NCBI GenBank assembly: GCA_963747775.1
Contig: CAVVGT010000005.1
Coordinates: 62,001-126,000 of the forward strand
Reading direction: 5' to 3'
Length of the DNA stretch: 64,000 nucleotides
Source of the DNA: JAGVSZ01 sp963747775
GTDB taxonomy: Bacteria; Pseudomonadota; Gammaproteobacteria; Burkholderiales; SG8-39
Part shown: positions 35,451-44,533 of the stretch, in pieces
How the letters are laid out: every line of letters starts with the position of its first letter
How positions within the stretch are numbered: the first letter of the stretch is position 1
Translations under genes and position numbers: made by a program
The notes under the pieces: generated by a model
Databases searched by the model: none
What the model was told of the DNA's origin: nothing
The model's input: only the letters and a program-made list of their open reading frames with translations

Positions 35451-35588
35451 GAATCCTGCCGTCGGCGTGGGCGCCAAGAGAAGGAAGCCCCACCGCTAGT
35501 CCCGCGACGACGACGCGGTCACATCCAGGTCACAGTGAGGCTGCTACTTATTGATCGCGTTGAGAAACGCCGCGGTTCGTAGCCGCGT

Positions 35589-35969
35589 TCAGTTCTTGAG
35601 CACCGCGACTGCCAGCAGCACCCACGCCACGATCCACGCAGCGCCGCCGAACGGCGTGACCGCGCCGAGCCACCGCACGCCGCTCAGCGCGAGCGCGTAG
35701 AGGCTGCCGGAGAACAGCACGAGCCCGGCGACCATCAGCCACCCGGCCCACTTGAGCGCGGTCGAGGCGGGCAGGTGGAGCGCGAGGATCCCGATCGCGA
35801 CGAGGCCGAGCGCGTGCCAGAAGTGGTACTGCACGGCGGTCTGCCAGACCGCGAGGAGATCGGACGCGAGGCGCGCCTTCAGGGCATGCGCACCGAACGC
35901 GCCGAGCACGACGCCGGACGCGCCCGCGAGCGCGCCGAGGAGGATAAACAGCTTCGCGGTCGAGGGCAT
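35589..35969 (-). CDS. DUF423 small membrane protein
   Basis: A 126-residue protein with four membrane segments and the family pattern GALAGASGVVLGAFGAHALK (residues 12-31), YHFWHALGL and a final PFGGAAWIVAWVLLA. DUF423 (YgdD-like) proteins are widespread inner-membrane proteins of unknown function. ATG 35969; the gap of about 295 bases on the far side toward the IS holds no gene. It is divergent from the MaoC gene at 36047. Confidence 0.9.
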   Translation of the reverse strand: MPSTAKLFILLGALAGASGVVLGAFGAHALKARLASDLLAVWQTAVQYHFWHALGLVAIGILALHLPASTALKWAGWLMVAGLVLFSGSLYALALSGVRWLGAVTPFGGAAWIVAWVLLAVAVLKN

Positions 35970-36046
35970 GATCGTTGCGCGACGATGACGCACGGGATTC
36001 TCACCCGCGCCCGCGCCGGTAGCAACCGCATGGCAGAATCCGCGCC

Positions 36047-36505
36047 ATGAGCGCGAAGGGCTATCGGGTCGAGGAGCTGCGCCCACTTCTCGGCAAGGAA
36101 GTGGCGGTGAGCGACTGGCTGGTCGTCACGCAGGAGCGCATCAACGCGTTCGCGGAGGTCGGCGAGGACCGTCAGTGGATCCACGTCGACCCCGAGCGCG
36201 CGCAGCGCGAGTCGCTGTACGGCGGCGCGATCGCGCACGGCTTCCTCACCGTCGCGCTCCTCAGCCATCTGCGCGAGAGGGCGTTCCGCATCGACGGCCA
36301 GAAAATGGGCGTGAACTACGGCTTCAATCGCCTGCGCTTCACCGCGCCGGTGCTCGCCGGCTCGCGCATCCGCGGACACTTCGTCCTGCACGAGCTTGAG
36401 GACCTGCCCGGCGGCGTGCAGACCACGTGGAAGTGCACCGTCGAGCGCGAGCACTCGGACAAGCCGGCGCTCGTCTGCGACTGGATCACCCGGCATTACG
36501 GGTGA
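36047..36505 (+). CDS. MaoC-family dehydratase (NodN-like)
   Basis: A 152-residue hot-dog protein with VTQERINAFAEVGEDRQWIHVD (catalytic Asp and His at about residues 42 and 47) and AIAHGFLTVALL. The family hydrates enoyl-CoA; NodN-like members have unassigned acyl substrates. ATG 36047 gives the family-typical LLGKEVAVSDW start. It is 9 bases upstream of the aldo/keto reductase, probably in one operon. The serine/aspartate layout differs from the MaoC at 10249. Confidence 0.86.
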   Translation: MSAKGYRVEELRPLLGKEVAVSDWLVVTQERINAFAEVGEDRQWIHVDPERAQRESLYGGAIAHGFLTVALLSHLRERAFRIDGQKMGVNYGFNRLRFTAPVLAGSRIRGHFVLHELEDLPGGVQTTWKCTVEREHSDKPALVCDWITRHYG

Positions 36506-36514
36506 AATGAGCGG

Positions 36515-37562
36515 ATGAAGACGAACCGCCTTTCCCGGCACCGCGCTCGCGGTGTCCGAGCTCTGCCTCGGCACCATGACCTTCGGCGAGCAGACCGGCG
36601 AGCGCGAGGCCCATGCGCAGCTCGATTGCGCGGTCGCGCACGGCGTCAACTTCGTCGACACCGCGGAGATGTATCCGGTGCCGCCCGGAGCGGCGACGTA
36701 CGCGCGCACCGAGACGATCCTGGGCGCGTGGCTCGCGCGCCAGCCGCGGGACACGCTGATCGTCGCGAGCAAGGTCGCCGGGCCCGGACGCAGCCGCGAG
36801 TGGGTGCGCGGCGGCGAGACCGCGCTCACGAAGAAGAACATCAGGTGGGCGATCGACGACACGCTCAAGCGCCTGCGCACCGATTACGTGGACCTCTACC
36901 AAATCCACTGGCCGGAGCGGAACGTGGCGATGTTCGGGACAATGCGCTACGACCCCGCGAAGGAGAAACCGGCCACGCCGATCCTCGAGCAGATCGACGC
37001 CATGGACGAGCTCGTCCGCGCGGGCAAGATCCGTCACTACGGCGTGTCGAACGAGACGTCTTGGGGCGTGTGCGAGTTCGCGCGCCTCGCGAAGATCCAC
37101 GGCCTGCCGCAGCCGGTGACGATCCAGAACGCCTACAGCCTCGTGAACCGCACCTTCGAGTGGGACCTCGCGGAGACGTGCCACCGGGAGCGCGTCGCGC
37201 TGCTCGCGTACAGCCCGCTCGCGATGGGCGTGCTCGCCGGCAAGTACCTTGGCGGCGCGCGGCCGCCGGGCGCGCGCTTCACGCTGTTCCCCGATTTCGG
37301 CGACCGCTACCAGCGCGCGCTGGTGACGGAGGCCGCTGCCGAGTATGCGCGCGTGGCGCGCGAGGCGGGACTCCAGCTCGCGCAGCTTGCGCTCGCGTTC
37401 GTGCGCAGCCGGCCGTTCGTCGCGTCCACGATCGTCGGCGCATCCACCATGGCGCAGCTCGAGGCGAACCTCGCCACGCGCTCGATCACGCTTGCCCCGG
37501 ACGCGGTCGTCGCGCTCGAAGCGGTGAACGCACGCTTTCCGAGTCCGTCGGCCGGCCTCTAG
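36515..37562 (+). CDS. Aldo/keto reductase (Tas-like), frameshift near start
   Basis: About 348 residues. The AKR tetrad is visible: Asp/Tyr in FVDTAEMYPVP, Lys in LIVASKVAG, His in YQIHWPERN. NADP-binding TIVGASTMAQLEANL lies near the end. The clean frame is readable only from GTG 36552 (SELCLGTMTFGEQ), but ATG 36515 encodes MKTNRL, the normal family N-terminus, in another frame. Removing one T from TTTCCC at 36531-36533 joins them as MKTNRLPGTALAVSELCLGT. Tas-type reductases act on aldehydes, perhaps methylglyoxal-like. The single indel in a homopolymer is probably a sequencing error. Confidence 0.85.
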
Positions 37563-37564
37563 CA

Positions 37565-37876
37565 ATGATGGGCGAAGTCCTCGCGCTCGCCGGCATCGCG
37601 GCGGCGGGCTGGTTCTGGTACGACAGCATGCGCGCGCGCGAGCACGCGGTCCTGGCCGGGCGCGGCGCCTGCGAGCGCGAGGGGCTGCAGTTCCTCGACG
37701 ACACGGTGCTCTGCACGCGCACCTGGCCGACGCGCGACGCCGAGGGCCGCGTTACACTCCGCCGCGTCTATACCTTCGAGTTCAGCGACGATGGTCGGCG
37801 CCGACGCGGAGGCAGCATCGTGATCGTCGGCGACCGGCTCGAGTCCATCGAGCTGGAGCCCTTTCTCATTCAGTGA
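37565..37876 (+). CDS. DUF3301 protein
   Basis: A 103-residue protein with an N-terminal membrane segment (LALAGIAAAGWFWYD) and a basic soluble part (CEREGLQFLDDTVLCTRTW, YTFEFSDDGRRRRGGSIV) ending ESIELEPFLIQ, the recognisable DUF3301 pattern of beta- and gammaproteobacteria. Function unknown. It starts 2 bases after the reductase stop and ends 3 bases before fpr, so it is part of the same operon. Confidence 0.85.
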   Translation: MMGEVLALAGIAAAGWFWYDSMRAREHAVLAGRGACEREGLQFLDDTVLCTRTWPTRDAEGRVTLRRVYTFEFSDDGRRRRGGSIVIVGDRLESIELEPFLIQ

Positions 37877-37879
37877 CGT

Positions 37880-38623
37880 ATGGGGAAATGGATTGAAGGC
37901 ACCGTGGTCGGCCAGAAGCAGTGGACCGATCGCCTCTTCTCGCTGCAGATCGACGCCGAGGTCGGCGCGTTCGAGCCGGGACAGTGGACGAAGCTCGCGC
38001 TGCCGGTTGCCGGCGAGTTCATCGCGCGCCCGTACTCGTTCGTGAATGCGCCGAAGGACCGGCCCCACGAGTTCTACTACAACACCGTCCCCGCAGGGCA
38101 TCTGAGCCCCCGGCTCGCGCGGCTCGAGCCGATGGACGTCGTGTTCCTCGCGCCCGCCGCGTCGGGTCTATTCACCCTGTCGGAGGTGCCCGACGCCGAG
38201 AGCCTCTGGCTGATCGCGACGGGAACCGGCCTGGGTCCGTTCCTGTCCATGCTGAGATGCGACACCGCATGGCAGCGCTTCCGCCAAATCGTGCTGGTGC
38301 ACGCGGTGCGGCACGCCGCCGACCTCACCTATCGCGACGCGATCGAGGCGGTGAGCGCACAGCACCGCGACCGGTTTCGCAGGGTGTCGTTCGTGAGCCG
38401 CGAGAAGCACGTCGGCGCGCTCGCCGGCCGGGTGCCGGACGCGATTGCGGACGAGCGGCTCGAGCACGCCGCCGGCGTGACGCTCGCGCCGCAAAGCGCC
38501 CAGGTCATGCTCTGCGGCAATCCGGACATGGTCATGGACGTGACCGACTCCCTGAAGGCGCGCGGGCTGAAGCGCCATCGCCATCGCGACCCCGGGCACG
38601 TCGCCGTGGAGCCCTACTGGTAG
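37880..38623 (+). CDS. fpr: Ferredoxin/flavodoxin-NADP+ reductase
   Basis: A 247-residue protein, the same length as E. coli Fpr. FAD-binding ARPYSFVNAP (RxYS) is at about residues 52-61, the pyrophosphate loop GTGLGPFLSML at about 114-124, the NADP site VLVHAVR, and the C-terminal VEPYW with terminal aromatic stacking on FAD. It transfers electrons between NADPH and ferredoxin or flavodoxin. ATG 37880 is 3 bases after the DUF3301 stop; the lipoprotein gene begins 2 bases after its stop. Confidence 0.92.
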   Translation: MGKWIEGTVVGQKQWTDRLFSLQIDAEVGAFEPGQWTKLALPVAGEFIARPYSFVNAPKDRPHEFYYNTVPAGHLSPRLARLEPMDVVFLAPAASGLFTLSEVPDAESLWLIATGTGLGPFLSMLRCDTAWQRFRQIVLVHAVRHAADLTYRDAIEAVSAQHRDRFRRVSFVSREKHVGALAGRVPDAIADERLEHAAGVTLAPQSAQVMLCGNPDMVMDVTDSLKARGLKRHRHRDPGHVAVEPYW

Positions 38624-38625
38624 CC

Positions 38626-39516
38626 ATGCGCCGGTTCCTGATCGCCGTCGTCGCCGCCGCAGCCCTGTCCGGCTGCGGCTCGGCGATGCGGGTGGCGTAC
38701 AACAACGGCGACGTCGCGCTGCGGTTCATGGCGCACGAGTACTTCGACCTGCACGGCGAGCAGTCGGACCAGCTGAAGGCGCAGCTCGCACGCTTCCACA
38801 CCTGGCACCGTCGCGAGGAGTTGCCCCGGTACGCCGTCCTGTTCGGCAGCGCGGGCGAACGTCTCAGCCGCGGGCTCACGCGCGAGGACGTCGTTTGGGC
38901 GATGGCGGCCGTTCGCGCCCGCTACCAGGCGACCGTCGAGCAGGGTGTCGACGAGTTCGCGCCGGTCGCGGCGACGTTCCGCCCGGACAATCTCGAAGCG
39001 CTCGAGCGCAAGCTGGCCGAGAACAACGAGAAGTTCGCAAAGGAGTTCCTGTCGGGCAACACGACGCGGGCGCGGGCCAAGCGCTTGACGAGCTGGTTCG
39101 ACGAGTGGCTCGGCAGCGTCACGCCCGAGCAGGAGGCGCTCATCGTGCGCTTCGCGCAGGCGCAGCCGCAGATGAACCAGATCCGGCTCGACGACCGCAA
39201 GCGCCGGCAGCAGGAATTCGTGCAGCTCCTGCGCGAGCACCGCAGGAGCCCGGACCTGGCGGCGCGGATGCGCGACTACTTCGTGAACTGGGAGCGCGAC
39301 CGCGGCCCCGAGCACCGGCGCCAGGCGCGCGAATGGGAGGACCGGCTCGTGACCCTGATCGTCGACGTGGACCGCACGCTGACCCCGAAGCAGCGCAGCC
39401 ACGTGGTGCGGCGGTTCGAGTTCTTCGCCGAGGAGGCCCACATCCTCGCGCAGCAGGGCCGGCCGGCGGGAACGACCGCCGCTGCGCCGCTCGGCGCGGC
39501 CGTTGCGGCGCAATGA
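38626..39516 (+). CDS. DUF6279-family lipoprotein
   Basis: A 296-residue protein with a lipobox ALSGCGS at about residue 18 and a helical body rich in charged residues (RFMAHEYFDLHGEQSDQLKA, DRKRRQQEFVQLLREHRRS), the usual DUF6279 features. Function is unknown; anchoring to the outer or inner membrane is predicted. The stop overlaps the TlpA-like gene (ATGA at 39513), showing translational coupling. Confidence 0.85.
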   Translation: MRRFLIAVVAAAALSGCGSAMRVAYNNGDVALRFMAHEYFDLHGEQSDQLKAQLARFHTWHRREELPRYAVLFGSAGERLSRGLTREDVVWAMAAVRARYQATVEQGVDEFAPVAATFRPDNLEALERKLAENNEKFAKEFLSGNTTRARAKRLTSWFDEWLGSVTPEQEALIVRFAQAQPQMNQIRLDDRKRRQQEFVQLLREHRRSPDLAARMRDYFVNWERDRGPEHRRQAREWEDRLVTLIVDVDRTLTPKQRSHVVRRFEFFAEEAHILAQQGRPAGTTAAAPLGAAVAAQ

Positions 39517-40022
39517 GGCTCGCACGACTCGCGCTGGTTCTCGCCACCGCGGCGGCCTGCGCGTCGCCGCTCGCGGCGAAGGAGCTGAAGCCCTGGAAGG
39601 GTGGCGCCACGCCGCCGCTCGCGCTCAAGGACCTGCAGGGCCGCGACCACAAGCTGGAGGACTACAAGGGGCAGGTGGTCGTCGTGAACTTCTGGGCCAC
39701 ATGGTGCGAGCCGTGCCGGGAAGAGATGCCGGCGATGCAGCGCCTGAAGGAGAAGATGGCAGGCGCTCCGTTCGCGCTCCTCGCCGTCAACTACGCGGAA
39801 GGCAACGCGCGGGTCGAGACGTTCCTGCAGAAGGTCCCGGTCGACTTCACGATCCTGCTGGACCGCGACGCCGCCGCCTCGAAGCGGTGGCAGGCGCGTG
39901 CTCTGCCTTACACGGTGGTGATCGATGCGGCGCAGCGCATCCGCTACACGGTGCTCGGCGAGCTCGACTGGAGCGCGCCGGAAGTCGAGGCCGCCTTGAG
40001 GAAGCTGCTCCCGCCGCGGTAA
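39513..40022 (+). CDS. TlpA/ResA-like thioredoxin-fold protein
   Basis: A 169-residue periplasmic protein with a signal peptide (LALVLATAAACASPLAA) and a thioredoxin fold bearing the active-site motif FWATWCEPCREEMP at about residues 64-77 and cis-proline in ALPYTVV. It probably reduces disulfides in exported proteins, for example during cytochrome c maturation (family expectation). It is the last gene of the operon starting at 36047; the next gene is 159 bases away. Confidence 0.88.
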   Translation: MRLARLALVLATAAACASPLAAKELKPWKGGATPPLALKDLQGRDHKLEDYKGQVVVVNFWATWCEPCREEMPAMQRLKEKMAGAPFALLAVNYAEGNARVETFLQKVPVDFTILLDRDAAASKRWQARALPYTVVIDAAQRIRYTVLGELDWSAPEVEAALRKLLPPR

Positions 40023-40181
40023 CCCCTCTCCTGCTCAGGGTGGAAACCGCAATGAAGCGGGTTTATAGTCGGGCGCTCCTCGCGCGCACTCGACGCGTAG
40101 AGAAAGCAGGGCCGGGAATCTCCAGGAGGTGCGCTGCCTCGCATCGCGCCTCGCTCTTCCCCTAACAAGAGGAAATCGACG

Positions 40182-41285
40182 ATGGACCGACGCAACTTCC
40201 TGATCACCGGCGCGGCGCTGCCGCTTGCGGCGGGACTGCCGCGCTTGGCTTCGGCGCAGCAGCTGCCGTTCAACCCGCAGCCGGGCGCCTGGCGCACCTT
40301 CCAGATCACGACGCGCGTAGAGGTGCTCAAGCCGACGGGCACGACTCGCGTATGGCTGCCGGTGCCCGCGGTCGAGGACGGATCGCAGCAGCCCCTCGAC
40401 AACAGCTGGGCCGGCAACGCCTCCACGATGCGCCTGGCGCACGACGGCAAGCACGGCGCCGCGATCTTTGTCGCGGAATGGGCGATGCCCCAGGCGACGC
40501 CGACGGTGGAGCTGACCAGCCGGTTCATGACCCGCGACCGCGTGGCGAACCTGTCCAGGCCGGACCCGTCGCTCCGGCTCGATGCCGCGGACCTGAAGTT
40601 CTACACCGCGCCGACCGACCTTCAGCCGACCGACGGCATCGTGAGAAAGACCGCGCTCGAGGTGACGAAGGGCGCCAAGAGCGACCTGGCGAAGTCGCGC
40701 GCGCTCTACGAGTGGATCGTCGACAACACGCAGCGCGACCCGAAGACCCGCGGCTGCGGCGTGGGTGACATCAAGGCGATGCTCGAGACCGGCAACCTGA
40801 GCGGCAAGTGCGCCGATCTCAACGCGCTGTATGTCGGCCTCGCCCGCTCGGTCGGCCTGCCGGCGCGCGACATCTATGGCATCCGCGTCGCCAAGTCGAA
40901 CTTCGGCTACCGCAGCCTTGGCGCCGGCACCGAGAACATCACTCGCGCGCAGCACTGCCGGGCGGAGGTCTTCCTCGACGGCTACGGGTGGGTGCCGGTC
41001 GATCCGGCGGACGTCCGCAAGGTGGTGCTCGAGGAGAAGCCGCAGCCCACGACGCTCGCCGATCCGCTGGTGCCGCCGGTGCGCCAGAAGCTGTTCGGCG
41101 CGTGGGAGATGAACTGGCTCGCCTTCAACACCGCGCACGATGTGGCGCTGCCCGGTTCGACCGGGCCGAAGGTGGCATTCTTCATGTACCCGCAGGCCGA
41201 GACCGCGAGCGGGCGCGCCGATCCGCTCGACCCGGACAACTTCAAGTACACGATCACCGCGCGCGAGCTCAAAGCCCAGAGCTAA
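40182..41285 (+). CDS. Exported transglutaminase-like protein
   Basis: A 367-residue protein with a Tat-type leader MDRRNFLITGAALPLAAGLP and a cysteine-protease-fold transglutaminase core: nucleophile SGKCADLNALYVGLARSVGLPAR at about residue 208, His in TRAQHCRAEVFLDGYGW, Asp in VPVDPADVR. The family may crosslink or hydrolyse amide bonds in the envelope. ATG 40182 follows AACAAGAGGAAATCGACG. It stands alone, convergent with the TPR gene at 41341. Confidence 0.87.
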   Translation: MDRRNFLITGAALPLAAGLPRLASAQQLPFNPQPGAWRTFQITTRVEVLKPTGTTRVWLPVPAVEDGSQQPLDNSWAGNASTMRLAHDGKHGAAIFVAEWAMPQATPTVELTSRFMTRDRVANLSRPDPSLRLDAADLKFYTAPTDLQPTDGIVRKTALEVTKGAKSDLAKSRALYEWIVDNTQRDPKTRGCGVGDIKAMLETGNLSGKCADLNALYVGLARSVGLPARDIYGIRVAKSNFGYRSLGAGTENITRAQHCRAEVFLDGYGWVPVDPADVRKVVLEEKPQPTTLADPLVPPVRQKLFGAWEMNWLAFNTAHDVALPGSTGPKVAFFMYPQAETASGRADPLDPDNFKYTITARELKAQS

Positions 41286-41340
41286 AAGGCCAGGGCTCCT
41301 CGCTTCCGGCGACGTAGGGGCGGCGCGGGGCCCGCGGGAA

Positions 41341-42000
41341 TCAGACGCCTTTCTTCTTCCGCTCCGCGAGAAACCGCTCGAGGAGCCGCGCGTTGAACTC
41401 GACGCCCTCGAGATTGGGGTTCACCGCCAGCGCGCGCTTAAAGTAGTCGAGCGCTTTCTCGTACTCGCCGGTCTGGGCGTAGATCTGCCCGCAGCCGGCA
41501 AGCGCGCCGAAGTGCACCGGGTTGCGCTTGAGCACCTCGGTGCAATCCTTGAGCGAATTGTCGAAATCGCCGGCGACGAAATAGACCGTGGCGCGCTTGT
41601 TCCAGCCTTCGGCGAAGTCGGGCTTCAGCTCGATGATGCGGGTGAAGGTGGCGATGCTCTCCTTGGCCCGCCCGCCGTTCATCTCGTCGATCCCCTGCTC
41701 GAACAGCTTGTCCACCTGCTCGTCGCCGGAGCGGCTCCACACGATCCAGATCGCCTGCTCGGCGAGCGCGCGGAGCTCGGTGTTCGGGTCGCGCAGCACC
41801 GCGATCAGGGCGGGGACGTCCGCCATCCGGCCCTCGCGCGCGAGCAGCACCACGCCGCGGCCGCGCTCGACCGGGTCCGCGGACTTCAGGGACGCATACG
41901 CGGCGTCGCGCGACGATTGCTGCGCGAGGGCGGGGGCCGCGATGAGCGCGGCGATGAGGGCGAGGGCGGTGAGGACGAGGCGCGGCATCGGGGCATCCAT
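41341..42000 (-). CDS. Exported TPR protein with HEAT-like N-terminus
   Basis: A 219-residue protein with a signal peptide (ALALIAALIAAPALA). Residues 30-90 form HEAT-like helices (DPVERGRGVVLLAREGRMADVPALIAVLRDPN) and residues 100-210 about three tetratricopeptide repeats (AKESIATFTRIIELKPDFAEGW, EKALDYFKRALAVNPNLEGV). It is likely a periplasmic scaffold; no enzyme motif. ATG 42000 is chosen; MPRL at 41988 is an alternative. Divergent from another TPR gene 87 bases away. Confidence 0.85.
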   Translation of the reverse strand: MDAPMPRLVLTALALIAALIAAPALAQQSSRDAAYASLKSADPVERGRGVVLLAREGRMADVPALIAVLRDPNTELRALAEQAIWIVWSRSGDEQVDKLFEQGIDEMNGGRAKESIATFTRIIELKPDFAEGWNKRATVYFVAGDFDNSLKDCTEVLKRNPVHFGALAGCGQIYAQTGEYEKALDYFKRALAVNPNLEGVEFNARLLERFLAERKKKGV

Positions 42001-42087
42001 TCGGGCGGCGGGGGCGTAACAAGAACACCGGAGCGGCCCAATATAATCCGTCCCGGCGAACGACGAAACTGTCCAGGAGGTGCTGAC

Positions 42088-42558
42088 ATGAACCGAGCTC
42101 TCGCGACCGCCGTCCTTGTTCTGGCCGCTTGTCTGGCGCTGCCCGTGGTGCACGCCGACGGCAACGCCGCCCCCGCCCCCGTGAGCTTACCGGCCGACCC
42201 CGACGTCGAGGCCGGCAAGGCCGCGATCCGCGAGCAGAACTGGAAGGGGGCCGTCGACTCGTTCACGAAGGTCGCGGCGCGCGACCCCCGCAACGCCGAC
42301 GCGCAGAACTGGCTCGGCTTCGCCTACCGCAAGACCGGCAACCTCGACCAGGCCTTCAAGCACTACGACCAGGCGCTCAAGCTCGACCCGCGCCATCGCG
42401 GCGCGCACGAGTACATCGGCGAGGCCTACCTCATCAAAGGCGATCTCGCCAAGGCGAAGGAGCACCTCTTCGCCCTCGACCGCCTCTGCTTCTTCGGCTG
42501 CGAGGAGTACACCGACCTGAAGAAGGCGGTCGCCGAGTACGAGCAGCGGAAGAAGTGA
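42088..42558 (+). CDS. Small exported TPR protein
   Basis: A 156-residue protein with a signal peptide (ATAVLVLAACLALPVVHA) and two to three tetratricopeptide repeats (NADAQNWLGFAYRKTGNLDQAF, YDQALKLDPRHRGAHEYIGEAYL). It ends with CFFGCEEYTDLKKAVAEYEQ, a cysteine pair seen in this family. It follows CAGGAGGTGCTGAC. Its role is unknown and its partner undetermined. It is translationally coupled to the next gene, whose GTG overlaps the TGA (42555-42558). Confidence 0.87.
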   Translation: MNRALATAVLVLAACLALPVVHADGNAAPAPVSLPADPDVEAGKAAIREQNWKGAVDSFTKVAARDPRNADAQNWLGFAYRKTGNLDQAFKHYDQALKLDPRHRGAHEYIGEAYLIKGDLAKAKEHLFALDRLCFFGCEEYTDLKKAVAEYEQRKK

Positions 42559-43145
42559 CGGGCACCGAAGTCCTCCGCCTGCCGCGCAGCCGGGCGGAGC
42601 TCGACGCGGCCGCGGCGCGGTGCCGCACGATGGTGACCCGCCGCGCGCTCGTGTCGGCGGGCGCGGTGCTGGTGCCGCTGCCGCTGCCCGGCCTCGACAT
42701 CGCCGCCGACGTCGCGCTGCTGACCCAGCTGATTCCGGCGATCAACCGCGAATTCGGCCTGACGCCCGACCAGATCGACGACCTCAATCCGACGATGAAG
42801 GTGCTCGTTTACAAGGCGATCGTCGCATTCGGGGGCGCGATGGTCGGCCGCATGATCACGCGCGACCTGATCCTGCAAGCGCTGGTGAAGGTCGGGATGC
42901 GGGTCACGACCAAGACCGCGGCGCGGCTCGTCCCGCTCGCCGGCCAGGCGGTGTCGGCGGGGTTGAGCTACAGCGCCATGCGCTTCGTCGGTGCGGCGCA
43001 CATCCGCGACTGCCGGCGCGTGATCGAGGCGATCCACGCCGACTGGCCGCCCGAGGCGGCGGCGCCCCGGTCTAGCGCAGCTCAGCGGCTGCGATCCGCC
43101 GCTGCCAAAGCAGCTTCCCACCTGCGTCGTAGGCCTCGAGCGTGA
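42555..43145 (+). CDS. EcsC/DUF697-like membrane-associated protein
   Basis: A 196-residue protein with a hydrophobic stretch (LVSAGAVLVPLPLPGLDIAADVALL, about residues 33-57), the EcsC/DUF697-like TDxIxxLNPxxKVLVYKAI pattern and further hydrophobic segments near residues 92 and 130. Function unknown. The GTG start at 42555 overlaps the TPR stop. The last 25 residues (SSAAQRLRSAAAKAAS) overlap the convergent PhoD-like gene by 74 bases and look like low-complexity read-through, so the natural C-terminus may be altered by an indel near 43070. Confidence 0.7.
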   Translation: MTGTEVLRLPRSRAELDAAAARCRTMVTRRALVSAGAVLVPLPLPGLDIAADVALLTQLIPAINREFGLTPDQIDDLNPTMKVLVYKAIVAFGGAMVGRMITRDLILQALVKVGMRVTTKTAARLVPLAGQAVSAGLSYSAMRFVGAAHIRDCRRVIEAIHADWPPEAAAPRSSAAQRLRSAAAKAASHLRRRPRA

Positions 43146-44388
43146 GCACGCGCTCGGTGCGCGGTCCACTCGCTCGCAGCATGCCGAAGTTGCGCTGGTT
43201 GACCAGCGTCCCCGGCACGAGCTCGGGGTTCTCGCGCTCGTCGACCGAAGGGTTGACGACCGGGCCGGCGGTGAGGGGCGACGAGGTGAACTCGTAGAGC
43301 GGGTAGGTCCCGGGCCGCTCGACGCGCCACAGCCCGCCGAAGTGGCGGTCGCCGGAGAGGAACACCACGCCCGGAATCTTCTGTTCGAGCAGCCAGTCGG
43401 CGAGCGCTTTCTGCTCGACGGGGAAGTTGTGGAACGCCTCGAAGCGGTTCGCCCGGTTCCACAACTGCCCGCCGGCGACCACGACCTTGAACGACGCGCG
43501 CGAGGAGACGAGCACCTGCTTCAGCCACTCGAGCTGCGCGCGGCCGAACATGCGCTTCTCCGGCGTCAGCGGGTAGCGGTTCGGGAAGCGATTGAAGCGA
43601 TTGTCGAGCAGGACGAAGTCGACGTCGCCGAAGGTCACCATGCCGAACACGCCCGGCACGCCCGGCAGGCCGTGGGACGGGTTCGGCCAGTAGCGCTTGA
43701 ACGCCTCGAGCGCGGCGCCCTTCATGACGAACGAGGCGTCCGAGTCGTTCGGCCCGTAGTCGTGGTCGTCCCAGATCGCGACGTGGGAGGTCGCACGCGC
43801 GAGGCGGCGCAGCTCGGGCAGCGCGCGCATCGCACGATAGCGTGCGCTCATGCCTTCGATCGACGTCCATTCCGGCTCGCGGAGGTAGACGTTGTCGCCG
43901 AGCCAGAGCATCAGGTCCGGGGACTGCGAAGCGATCGCGTCGAGGATCTGGTAGTCGGCGCCCCACGGCGGGCCGGGGCGGTCGAAACGGTCGTTCAGAT
44001 AGAAGCACGATCCGAACGCGACCGAGAATTCGGGCGGTTCGGTGCGGAACTGCCAGAACGGCTGCGTCGCGAAGCGCCCAGGCTCCGCGGCGGGCTTGCC
44101 GTCGACCACGACGGTGTAGCGATAACGCGTGCCAGGATCGAGGCCCGCGAGGCGCAGCGCGACCGTGAAGTCGTCCTCGGGTCGCGTCACGCCTTCGATC
44201 CGGCGGCGCTTGGACGGATCGGCCTCCGGGTGCAGCTCGACGACGACTCGGGCAACGCGGTCGGTCTGCACCCAGAGCGTCATGCTCGTCATGTCGGCGA
44301 AGCCGTGCATGATCAAAGCCGCCCACGCCGGGGCCGCGGCGAGCAGGGCGAAAGCGGCGGCGAGCAGCGGACGGAGGGCGCGGCGCAT
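43072..44388 (-). CDS. PhoD-like alkaline phosphatase/phosphodiesterase
   Basis: A 438-residue exported protein with a signal peptide (LLAAAFALLAAAPAWA). The metallophosphatase core includes VAFGSCFYLNDRF, LMLWLGDNVYLRE, the metal-binding motif AIWDDHDYGPNDSD and FLSGDRHFGGLW. Such PhoD-fold enzymes cleave phosphate mono- or diesters with Ca2+/Fe3+. The N-terminal 100 residues form a Fn3-like domain, typical of the family. ATG 44388 is chosen over an upstream ATG, as it starts the signal peptide directly. Convergent with the EcsC-like gene. Confidence 0.9.
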   Translation of the reverse strand: MRRALRPLLAAAFALLAAAPAWAALIMHGFADMTSMTLWVQTDRVARVVVELHPEADPSKRRRIEGVTRPEDDFTVALRLAGLDPGTRYRYTVVVDGKPAAEPGRFATQPFWQFRTEPPEFSVAFGSCFYLNDRFDRPGPPWGADYQILDAIASQSPDLMLWLGDNVYLREPEWTSIEGMSARYRAMRALPELRRLARATSHVAIWDDHDYGPNDSDASFVMKGAALEAFKRYWPNPSHGLPGVPGVFGMVTFGDVDFVLLDNRFNRFPNRYPLTPEKRMFGRAQLEWLKQVLVSSRASFKVVVAGGQLWNRANRFEAFHNFPVEQKALADWLLEQKIPGVVFLSGDRHFGGLWRVERPGTYPLYEFTSSPLTAGPVVNPSVDERENPELVPGTLVNQRNFGMLRASGPRTERVLTLEAYDAGGKLLWQRRIAAAELR

Positions 44389-44533
44389 GGATGTCTTACG
44401 GCAGGGGCGGATCATAGCGGGTCGACGGCCGCGCACGCAGGACGCGGCAAGCGCGGCGTGCTAGCATCCTCAACGACGCGGCGCTCGCCGCGCGCGATGC
44501 CCCGCCCGCCGCACCAGCAAGAAGGAGAGACCC

